Source: Eudorina sp. 2006-703-Eu-15
Taxonomy: Eukaryota; Chlorophyta; Chlorophyceae; Chlamydomonadales; Volvocaceae
Assembly: GCA_003117195.1 (NCBI GenBank)
Contig: BDSI01000205.1
Span: 1 to 64,000, forward strand
Length of the DNA stretch: 64,000 nt
Direction: 5' to 3'
The first letter of the stretch is position 1. Each line of letters begins with the position of its first letter. Of the stretch, positions 21,850 through 39,848 are shown piece by piece. The position numbers and the translations under genes are program-made. Below the pieces are notes generated by a model. It saw only the letters and a list, made by a program, of their open reading frames with translations. It searched no databases and had not been told where the DNA came from.

Positions 21850-22734
21850 CCGCTGTTTCGGGATGTACCGAAAGCGGCCCGCATTATTACTATTTTGACT
21901 CCATATAATCATCCTTGTAGTGCGAAAGTCGGTATACGTATGCACCGTATCTCAGACAGTCTAGGTGGTTATGATAATGCAATTACGCCGACGCTAACGG
22001 ATGGAGTTAGAAACGAGAACGTTGTGATTAGGGCGATGTAGTTTTGTATTTGGCAGCACCGTCATTACACTATTTATACTCTGGGATCACTTCGATTACT
22101 ATGGATTTGGAAAGGTACGTACGACAGGAATGAAGATACGGCGGTTGGTTTGCTACCTACTCGTTCGGTTCAGCAAGCTGACAAGTACATATCACCTACT
22201 GTAGACGGGCAGGCGTAATGCACGGGACATAATTGCTGTACGGGGCATACATGCATGTGTGTACCTTCATTTCCAACTGCCGAGCGAATCTGAACATGCG
22301 CACAGCACATATATGATGACAAACAAAGGAACATATACATTAATCGTCCCATACATGTGTATTACGCTGACGTTCCACGGCAACGCACAATTTCTATTAT
22401 TTGCTTGCTTGATTCCGCCGGTCCGATGGCCGAGTGGTCAGCGCGCACCATGAGTGATTAGCGTACATACATAGTGCGCGATTCCGCATGCCGCCAATCG
22501 ATAATGCTGAAAACTCCAACTGGGCGCGCACACGCAGGCGGGCGAGCCGTATATCGTTATACCGTGTGTCTATTCCGTCCAACGAAAGCCATATGTATGT
22601 ACGTATGCATGCATCGAATGCATATGTCTGCTGTCGGTGCCACGCACTACTGTTGGCTTCGTCGCTTTCACAGTGATGAATCGTTCGTTCACACATAAAT
22701 GCGTGAGACGGAGCACGCTATTATTTTGCAACCT
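21850..22734 (-). promoter_or_regulatory. Gene B upstream region, conserved with gene A
   Basis: The block just upstream of the start (21850-21920) and a longer stretch to about 22250 align with 37089-37560 upstream of gene A. Shared landmarks include ccgaaagcggcccg, atggatggag/ttcagaaac and gtagacgggcaggc. I see no firm TATA box. The conservation may reflect promoter function or simply the age of the gene duplication. Confidence 0.5.
22426..22454 (+). other. tRNA-like A-box motif
   Basis: tggccgagtggtc matches the A box and D arm of Leu/Ser tRNAs. No plausible anticodon stem, T arm or B box follows, so it is not a tRNA gene. A diverged version lies at about 37680-37705 upstream of gene A. 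It may be the remnant head of a tRNA-derived SINE. Confidence 0.3.
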
Positions 22735-23034
22735 TTAAAAATGGACCCTTGCTTATTGGTCCCGACCGGACGACCCAACGGGCCCAGCTAGCCAGCCAGA
22801 CAGCTTCGTAACACCAACCCTACGTGCCACCGCACGGACTCCGCTCGCACCCGCCCATCCACCAGCAGACCCGCGGACGGGGGGATGGGTGATGCAGCCA
22901 TCAACATACCAGTTGACTATCTAGCGCGCCACGCGCGCACGCAGGATTGCTATTCGTTGCCTTTTTCTCGTTCCTGGTAAACCGCACGCGCCACGCGGAC
23001 CGCGAATCACTTGGCGGGGAGGGGTGTGCCTTCG
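22735..23034. repeat. Flanking direct repeat, copy 2 (5' side of gene B)
   Basis: Same ordered landmarks as copy 1: tggaccc, gacccaacgggccc, gcccatcc, atgcagcc, gcgcgcc, ctggtaaaccgc, gcgaatcac, ggcggggagggg. It is most similar to copy 4 upstream of gene A. Confidence 0.55.
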
Positions 23035-23070
23035 TTTGCTTCGCGTCTTACAAATGGTCTCGATACCAAT

Positions 23071-23143
23071 TGTAAGCACAAACGAAGGCGTACGTATCTA
23101 ACCCGGAATGACTCGTGGCGGTAATAAGCAGGCCTGGCTTACA
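23071..23143 (-). repeat. Solo short LTR with primer-site remnant (TRIM family)
   Basis: 73 bp with TGTAAGC...GCTTACA ends. On the minus strand it is followed by ATTGGTATCGAGACCATTTG, the primer site of the TRIM at 8.35 kb. The LTR body matches the LTRs at 38523-38593 (shared CCTTCGTTTGTGCTTACA). No second LTR is evident, so the element is truncated. It interrupts a stretch otherwise alignable with the gene A flank at about 38330. Confidence 0.65.
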
Positions 23144-23671
23144 AGACAAGAGAAGTAGGAGGAAGCCAGTATTATTCTGACGGCAGATCTATCTCTGGAC
23201 AGAACGCCAGTGTCATACGCGTTGATGATGTTCTGCTAGTTCATTCTATCTGCTGCTGCTGGTTACAACCTACACAACCCTACATAGCGAATTGGTGGCA
23301 GCAGAGGGTGCGCGCAAGGGACTGTCGTAGTAGCTGGGAACGAACATTGCCCGGATGGAGCAAACTATGTAAGGCAGGGCAGGAAATCATTTTCCCTAAT
23401 ACTACTTAACCGCGCAGGAGGACACCCTAGCTACCTAGCTATGCCGGCATTGGCGTCATTCACTGAGTCAGTACGGACGGAGGTTGTGGCATCTAAAAGC
23501 TCAACTTCTTTCGGTTTAGTAGTAGTGACCCTAGATATCTTCGTTTATTTACCTAAGCAAACATACATGCGCGCTTACTGCATTTCCAACACCAACCCGA
23601 ACCTAACTCGTCCGTGATCCGATTCAGCAACATACTACATATTAGTGTTTAATAATATAGCCAGCCAATGG

Positions 23672-24396
23672 TGCAAGTAGTCATGTATGTGAACCTCAAG
23701 GCACATTTTCACTTGGCTATCTATGCATAATAATTATAGCTGGAAATAACTATGAATTTGAATTATGAATCTTAAATGGAAACACTGCTCAGCGAGAGTT
23801 GCAAACATATGATTGATTCGATCAACCGATAAATGCAAGCAACGCATGCAGTACGGGGCCGCCTCCATCGCGGAATCGCACACGCAGTACACATCAGCTG
23901 TATATAGATCGAGGATATATTATTGGTATTACAATCAAAGAACACAAGAATTTATTTATTGGGGACCCGCTGACCAGGGATGCCCATATCGTAATGATTG
24001 CCCAATTGGCAATCAGTTCGTCCGCTGAGTATTAAATAATAAAAGAACACAACTTATATCTCCTGAACGTGCGTTAGTACGTAGCTATTCAACAGCATTG
24101 TTTGTTTGTTCCGCGATTCGCACGGCGGCGTCAACTGCACACGTACGGGCAGTCCAGACAGTCCGTCGGTCCCCATAATGTACATCATAGCGTAGTGGAG
24201 AAATTCAACTGCACACGGGCTGTCCTAGCGTACATCCTGGCATGCATATCTCCTTGCGCGCGTCAACACCCAGGTGGCAGTCCGTTTGCCGCTGCAACCA
24301 TACTTACGCGTGCAGTAAAAACATCCAATATGCATAAACAGTTGCACACCGCCGACAGGAGTAGTTCTATAATAATAACGAGATCTGTATATGAGG
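23672..24396. repeat. Dispersed block, copy 1 (paralogous to 46757-47487)
   Basis: Shares about 0.7 kb with the region upstream of gene C, including gcggaatcgcacacgcagta and gtggagaaattcaactgca. No coding potential is seen in either copy. Confidence 0.7.
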
Positions 24397-25250
24397 TAGG
24401 TGGCCAAGCGGTCGTGAGCATGCTCACACCTCGGCTCTCTGTAAGCAAACCGCCTTGCTCTTACATCCAAACGGTACATCACTTCAATATATAACGTTTC
24501 ATGCCTTTAGGTCCACCATCGGGGCCCTCCATGAGCACATGAAAGCTACGCCAGTCGTGAGCATGCTCAGGGTGTTGCACCCATGCTCAGCACTACATCG
24601 TAGCCGGATGCACGCGCCGACTCGCCCACAGCTATGTAGGTATGGTCCCGTCTCTGTCATCGTAGATTGATCGCCCATTCAACCCCCGGTTCTGGCAGAT
24701 CAGCTTCCACATGGCACGCATCCGCCGGTCGTGAGCATGCTCAGGGTGTTGCACCCATACTGTACAGCATTTCATGTGCACCATGTGCTAAGACCGCTGT
24801 GCGCCGCTGTAGGGCGTGGCAAGGCAGCCAGGAGGAGGCGGCGCATATATATGGGCCCGAGGTACGTGTTGGGCGGGCGGGCGGGTGGGGCCGCAGCTGT
24901 GTTCTTGGACGCTTAGCACACTCCCAACGTCCGTGGGCCGCTGAGCACAGCCCGCTCATGGGCGCGCCGGTCATGGGCGTGCTCAGGGTATTGCAGGGCC
25001 GTGCGTGGCGGCGGGCTGGTCTGCAGGCCCAATCAATGTATCTGGCACCTGTCCATCCACGGAATGGCAAAGCTGTTGCCAGCACGCATTTTCCCGCCGA
25101 TAGCACGCGTCGACGGAGACTGGCCGTCCTGCCTGTACGGCATCTCACAAGCACCATGTGCTCAGCCCACTGTGCACCGATGCGGGTTATGGCCGTCCCA
25201 CACGCACTCAAATGTACGATGTGTCGTGTGGATATTTGTTTCTGGTCACA
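24397..25250. repeat. Diverged tandem array around GTCGTGAGCATGCTCA
   Basis: The motif gtcgtgagcatgctca occurs near 24411, 24554 and 24728, with a decayed form (gtcatgggcgtgctca) near 24969. The last three are followed by agggt(g/a)ttgca. Spacing grows from about 143 to 242 bp. The core GAGCATGCTC is a perfect palindrome. Confidence 0.6.
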
Positions 25251-26589
25251 TCGCAGCGCTGCAACAGTGCGCAGCGGGATGGGCAGGCCCTCTCGATCGA
25301 TGTATGCATGGTGGTGAAAACCACCAATTGTGGCCGTAATTGCACTAGCCGAAGCACCCCCGCCAGCGTTAAGAGCATGTTCTGTCGACAGTTGATAATG
25401 CGCCTCAACATTCATCAAGGAAGTTAGGAACGAGGTGGTTCTCTGGTAGAGAGGGTGCGGGGTTTGGAGCCGGCTATACGACTTCACAGACGTGGGAGTA
25501 CAAAGGAAGAGGTGGTCAGCGGTGGGGGCTACACACCCTATATATCTTGAAGGTGTAGGATGATTGTCTTGTGTGACGTGGCCCTGTGCCGTCAGGCCAA
25601 GGTGATTAACCGAAGCCCTGTGTGCGTCGAGTAGTAGTGGGCCGCGGGTGGACGGGGCGCCGGTACGCTATATGGCCAGTTGGCGCCATTGATAGGGTTG
25701 GGCGAGTTATTTTTGGGCCCGGTGGGACCGCACTGGCAGACCCCTGATGGTGGCTCGCGAGCCCCCTTGGCTCTCCAAGACTCCCTGGTAGCTAGTGTGG
25801 GCACGAGGGGTGTTTCAGTGCACCTGTGAAGCCTGTCCGGTGCGCCATGGTGGCGCAGCTTCGTTTATGCAGTGTATGGTGAGGAAGCTTCGGCTGTCAC
25901 CGATGACCCGCGGGGCAGGTCCACTGCAACATTCTTAATAATCCCTTTGGCAGCCCGACCCCCTGTAAACGGGGTCCAGACCCGGTAACTCGTTGCTTGG
26001 TTACTGAGGCAGGTTACTCGGCAGGCCGCTAATGATTACCTGGGTGGTAAACCATTTACTTCAAGATAGAGTGGTCATTTTACTTGCGTTTCGTGGTGCA
26101 TCTACTTGGGAAAATGCAAGTATGGCATTGGTCTTTCCCATGGGTAGTGACGGGCCTGGGTTGCATCAGAACGGGGGACCCTGCTGGCTTCATTCCAACA
26201 CACACACGCGTCATGCCCTGCTGGGGCCCACACACGCCCCCCGCCATCCATGCTGCGACCGACCCGAGAGGTGTGACGGGCCTGGGTTGCATCAGAACGG
26301 AGACTGTGCTGGATGGCTTTGGTTCGTTTGGTGAGTAGCAATTTGATTTATATACGTTTAGGGGCGATACCGTTTATTTGAAGGTGCTGTGCTCGAGCAC
26401 ACAGATTCTGGCTATTCTGGCATGCTGGTATTTATGGGCACGATAGCTCAAGCATACTGATTACCGGCGCGCCTGTAGGTGCGCTTATTACGTACCGGCT
26501 GTGCGGCGGCGATTCCCAAACGGTGGTTAGTTGTACCACGCAGGAAATATCCACTGAGCCTACCGGTACACACTTGCGTGGCTGCATGG
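25251..26589. other. Intergenic, no gene seen
   Basis: No supported gene. A short internal duplication (gtgacgggcctgggttgcat and following bases) appears near 26147 and 26273. Open frames here lack motifs. Confidence 0.5.
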
Positions 26590-26597
26590 GTGCCAAG

Positions 26598-27093
26598 CAG
26601 TGTTGCTATCTTCCAAAACGGGGAAATAGAATTCCGCAGGTTTCCGGCCTGTCGCCAGTAGCAAAAAAATCTTTGGCAGGGCAGATTTTGGGGGGCTTCC
26701 TAGGTGCCAGGAAATAAAAATCTCCGAGGCAGGCCGGAAATATTTCTGCGTGTTTCGACAGCAGGGCCACTGTTACCACAGCGACGACAGGGATTCTAAG
26801 TCCATGGAGGCCTGAAGTGCGCTTTCCCTGCGTCGCGGATGCATATGGGAGGGTAGCCAGGAGTTGGGGACACGGCACTAGAGTGTGTTTTGGCGGTAGA
26901 CAGGCGTACGATGCAGGAATTTTCCCTGCGCCTGCAGATTTCCAGGCCTGGAAAATAGTTGGCAGGGCAGATTTCCGGCTCTCCACAGCGTAAAATAAAT
27001 GAAATCTCGCAGGTTTCTTGGGGGTCCGGGAAATAGAAAATTTCCGGGGTTTTGGCCCGTAAATATTCTTTTTATTTAAGATAGCAACACTGG
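26598..27093. mobile_element. hAT-like MITE, copy 1 (496 bp)
   Basis: The ends CAGTGTTGCTATCTT and AAGATAGCAACACTG form a perfect 15-bp terminal inverted repeat. It is flanked by an exact 8-bp target duplication GTGCCAAG (26590-26597 and 27094-27101). The 8-bp duplication and CAGTG ends fit the hAT superfamily. The interior is non-coding and largely alignable with 34421-34929. Confidence 0.9.
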
Positions 27094-27101
27094 TGCCAAG
27101 C

Positions 27102-28698
27102 AAATATATTCTTGTACTTCATTTGTGGCTGGAAATTTTCAGGTACTCTGCGGTGCCTCGAGCCGTTGGGACATGCGTGGCTCAGATTGTGGGCGGTCAG
27201 TGCGAGAGATGGATGAGTCGACGGCTAGCGCGGCTAGCGCGGCGCAAACATTTTGGCACATATGAAGATAGAATAATGACTTCGGCTACACGTGAGACGC
27301 TGCGATGAATTTGTTCCGCTCCCAGGTACCTTGACCAAATAGACTAGGTCGGTCATCATTTGCTTACTAGCGCCGCCAGAAGGGCTAGAAGGGCCCCGCC
27401 GTGAGTGTCGCGCCCCAGCAGCGAGGCCCGACCGTTTACACCGGACTAACAGATACGTACGTACGTATGTATGTACACCGCGCGGAATGTACCGCTGAAT
27501 AAAAAAAATAGGAATACGAAACACATTGACACCAATCAACAACCACTTTCCCATCCCCCCCGGGGCCGGCCGACGCTACGCCGACAACTCTTGCGCTTAT
27601 TGGGCAATAAACATTATTAGCGAGTAATAAGATCGACGGATGTCACTTACCGGCTCAAGAATATACAAATAATTGCCTCGGGTTGGAACAAAGCAACCAT
27701 ACCATCGTCTTCGGGACGTACAGATTGATTAATGACCAAGAGGTTAACCCTTCGCTCAGGCAATCGCTGCTCCAAATAAACGGCCCGGCGGGCGGGACCC
27801 GAAGCAAGTTAGGCGCCCCAGACAAACGCCGAACGGTCTGTCACGTATTTGTTATTGTCTCAGACAACTCGGAGGCGGCCCGCCACCCTTATTTAATTTA
27901 TTTACTATCACAAGAACGTAGAAAACACGCACCTATATATGCACCGTGGACTCCATTCTCTCAACCAACATCTGTGTACGGGTATGCATCGTATGCAATT
28001 TAACGTAATGATGTAACCGTGACATACAATGTGGACCCGTGTCCCGACGGGGTGGTCCAACGGGTGCAGATAGCTCCGGCGTAGGCGCCTCATTATTTCG
28101 TCACCCCCTACGTACCAAGGACTGCTGCGCACCCATCCTCTCAACACCCGGTGTGTGTTGGGGAAGGGGGGGGAGGGTCCATGCAGCCACACTAGCCACA
28201 CGCACCGGCCAACACACCAGCTTATTACCAGCGCGCCGTGACTGCCTCTCCTGGAAACCGCGCCACCCAGACCCGCCGAATCACAGGGAGGGGAGGGAGC
28301 CGGCGGCATTGTTTGCATGTCGTATACAAATGATTGTCCGAGCGCGCGACTTGTTCAAGCCGTCACCTAATTTGTCAACTGCGACAACTTATTCCGTGCC
28401 AATAAATATGTACTGCCTTAGATAGGTATATATACTCCTGGCACTACGTACTGCTGAATTTGCTGAATGATTAGTACGTACCAGCAGCAGCAGCCAACGC
28501 GCCAAGAGCGTGGCCGGCGGGATTACTGACGACCCGAGCTCATGTGCCCGAGCGCATCTGACGGGTTTGGTGAGCGCCGGATCATCATTCTCGCGGCAGT
28601 TGGTCCACGGGACTGACCTCACGTGCGTGGGTCCGCCCAGCGCAGCGTGGCTCCGTCGGTCGGTGCTGATAGTGCTGATCGATCGACTTGTGATCACA
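27102..28698. other. Intergenic 3' flank of gene A
   Basis: No coding region supported. Contains flanking repeat copy 3 (about 28006-28297). The stretch 28590-28698 is nearly identical to 9210-9312 past the gene B stop, so it is probably conserved 3' UTR. Confidence 0.5.
28006..28297. repeat. Flanking direct repeat, copy 3 (3' side of gene A)
   Basis: Landmarks gatgtaaccgt, tggacccgtgtcccgac, gcctcat, cgcacccatcc, atgcagccac, caccggccaacaca, cagcgcgcc, cctggaaaccgcgcca and gccgaatcac match copy 1 best. Confidence 0.55.
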
Positions 28699-37088
<8,390 letters not shown>

Positions 37089-37970
37089 CCGCTGTTGCGT
37101 TAGTTGCGGGATGTTCCGAAAGCGGCCCGAATTATTATTTTGATTCCATATGATCATCCTTACACTACTTTGTGAAATGTTACGCTCAATGTACGTATAT
37201 ATGTATGTAGCTGCGTGCCGGTCTCCAAAGAACAAAGAACTTCTCTCAGCAGCGCAGCTCGGATGTCCTATGTGCGTGGTTATAAATAATGCATGTACGA
37301 TGACGCTAATGGATGGATTCAGAAACTAGAAATGTGGTTAAGGCAATGCAGTTTTGTATTTCGTCATTATTACATTACTTGCACTCTGGGATGACTACGA
37401 AGTTTGACGCGTACGACGGGAATGAAGGCGGTTGGTTAGCTGCCTACTTCATGCAGCAAGCTCATCATATATAACTGTACATACATAATACTTATTACCG
37501 TAGACAGGCTGACGGAGTGCGCGGGACATAACTGCTGTAATGGGCATACATGGTATTTCCAACTGGCGACTCTGACCACGCGCATACATATGCCAAACAA
37601 AACATTCAAATACATAAAAACACCCATGTATATCGGTCAAGTTGCACGCAAATTCAAATTTGTCATTTGTCGGGTCCTATAGCCGAGTGGTCATCACGCA
37701 CCTTGAGTGATTTAATATAATTAGTATACTTCGTTCGATAGACAGCGATACCGCACAGCAATGTAGACTGAAACTCCAACTTTGACATCCGCATTGTTAC
37801 ACCGCCCATGCATGCATGCCTATTGAGTCCGTTGGATCCAACGAAAGTCGTCATATATATGTGCGTACGTATGCATGCATGCATGCATCCAATGCATATG
37901 TCGGCTGTTGGTGCCACTGCTGCGTGGCTTGCGGTGCTTTCACAGTGACGAGACGTTCGTTCGCACATAA
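37089..37970 (-). promoter_or_regulatory. Gene A upstream region, conserved with gene B
   Basis: Aligns with 21850-22700 upstream of gene B. The first 75 bases upstream of the ATG (ccgaaagcggcccgaattatt) are among the best conserved. No definite core promoter motif is seen. Confidence 0.5.
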
Positions 37971-38325
37971 CTGCAACCGTTACAAGGCAGGTCGGTGGAC
38001 CCTCGCTCACATCATTGGTCCCGACCGGCGGACGACGACCCAACAAACCCAACGGGCCCAGCCAGCAGACAGCTTCGCACATAGGCGTCTACCTATAATC
38101 ATCAACCCTATCTACGCGATACACCGGACTGCGTGCCCATCCATCAGGGAGTCCACCACACCTGGAGGGGGGCCGGGAAGGATGGGGAGAGGGCATGCAA
38201 CAGTCACGTCGGCCAAGCAATTCACCAGCAGCTTAACGATCGACGCGCAAGGATTGTCCCTTCCTCCTTGCTTGAAATAAACCGCATCAGCACCAGCCGC
38301 CAAATCACGTGTTTGGCGGGGATCG
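37971..38325. repeat. Flanking direct repeat, copy 4 (5' side of gene A)
   Basis: Contains caaccgttacaagg, ggtcccgaccgg, acccaacgggccc, gacagcttcg, gcccatcc, aaccgc, caaatcac and ggcgggga in the order of copies 1-3. Confidence 0.55.
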
Positions 38326-38522
38326 AGGGAGCCAGGATTATTCTAACCGCGGATCTCTGGACACGCAGCAGAACGAACGCCAGTGTCATACGCGGTTGAT
38401 AGTATATATGTCCTGCTAGTTCTATCTGCTGCTGGTCACAACCCCGCCTGGCGCGGATAGGATGGAGGGGAGGACGAGCGAGATGCTCCGGTCGGTTATT
38501 GTTGGCCGACGATGGACTGCCG

Positions 38523-38829
38523 TGTAAGCCAGGCTTACAGCCCCGATTCATTCATTCCGGATTACGTACGTAACGCCTTCGTTTGTGCTTACAATTGGTA
38601 TCGGTGCCGCACAACCTGGCAAAGCCGAGGTCGTCGGTTCCTTTGATCTATTCGACCTCTATGAGGTACGTACGTACGTAAGCGGTGTAAGGATAGACTC
38701 TCGCGTAGGGTATGGGCTCCGTGGCACAACGACAGACCGGCGACAGCGCTTCGTTTCTAAGGTAGGGGGGAGTGTAATAAGCCAGGCTTGCGGCCCCGAG
38801 TCATCCCGGGTTACGCCTTTGCGCTTACA
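38523..38829 (+). mobile_element. Second TRIM-like element (307 bp), older
   Basis: 5' repeat 38523-38593 and 3' repeat 38773-38829 both begin TGTAA and end GCGCTTACA or GTGCTTACA, and share AAGCCAGGCTT and GGCCCCGA-like segments, but have diverged. On the plus strand the 5' repeat is followed by AT and TGGTATCGGTGCCGC (primer site, 38596). A purine tract AAGGTAGGGGGGAG (38759-38772) precedes the 3' repeat. Internal GGTCGTCGGTTC aligns with GGTCGGCGGTTCGATC of the TRIM at 8.35 kb. The flanks (TGCCG, ACGAC) show no target duplication, which fits an old insertion. Confidence 0.65.
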
Positions 38830-39848
38830 ACGACCAGCAGTATGCGTGCATTTACACACGCAGGCTGCTGGCATACATAAGAAATCGGGCATCCTATCTG
38901 CGCACTGTGCATGCTGCGTAGGTGAATGCAAGGGGCGGGTCAGCTGAGGAACAGGTTACGAACAGTGGTGGGTAAGTGCATGTTTCGTTCTACATCGATC
39001 TCGATCTCCCGGGGCCGTGGGTGGCTGGTTCGTGTCCCGTTCTATCTGTGGTTCGGGGTGCAGGGCTGGCAGCGCCTTTGGGTTGTTAGGCTGTTGTTGG
39101 CTACTTATTTCTCCTGCCCTCGGGCAGTTCATCTGTTAAAGGTGCGGTGTCTGGTGGTTTCTTAGTGCTTTTTTTGGCATGGCTCCCTGTTGTTGTGCAC
39201 GGCATGCTCCTGGATGAACAGTCCGTCAGCGCCTGCGTGTACGGCGCGCGAGCACGCAGCTCAATTGCTTGCCCCCTGCAACGATGCTTCCAAAAAGCTC
39301 GATTTTTTAGGATTCACGGTTACAAGGGGGACCAACAACCAAGTTGATCGCTCGCCGTACAGGCGTAGACGGACTGTTCATCCTACCCCAGGGGCATGCC
39401 CTGCACGAAGCAAGGAGCCACGCCAAAGAAAAGAAGCCAAGGAACCACCGGACCCAAGCCTTCAAAAGTACGAGCTGCCTAAGGGCAGGAGCAAACTGCG
39501 GCCAACAACCAGCTAAACCAGCCTAAAGACACATAGGGCTGCCAACTGAGCACCCAGAACCAGGGCCAACCTCCCGGCCCGGAAGACACAACGCACCGAT
39601 GCAGCCAAGCCCGCACCAGAGTACGGGATAAATCAATGACTCATCCAGGGACCACCAGCACCAAGCCAACAAATAGAAGATTACGAGACCACGAGCGCCA
39701 ACGCGAGGGTGGCGGGACCAGAGGACCCCTACAACCCTCGTAGTTCAGTAAGTCCAGCACGGACACAGCGCGCGGAAGCGGACCCGGCTGAGAAGGCGGG
39801 GTGGACGACGTAGCACACAGTCAGGTCATGCCACAGGCACTCATCAGA
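38830..39848 (-). other. Probable LINE 3' region, no gene seen
   Basis: From about 39200 rightward the base composition matches the LINE, so this is probably its 3' UTR. I could not find the 3' end or a poly(A) tail. Nothing else is recognizable between 38830 and 39200. Confidence 0.4.

Noticed and set aside
22426..22454. tRNA gene
   Set aside because: Only the A-box/D-arm resemblance is present; no anticodon or T arm can be folded.
24667..25487. Overlapping 216- and 248-codon frames on opposite strands
   Set aside because: Neither has a motif, a start context or repeat-free composition; the stretch is a decayed tandem array.
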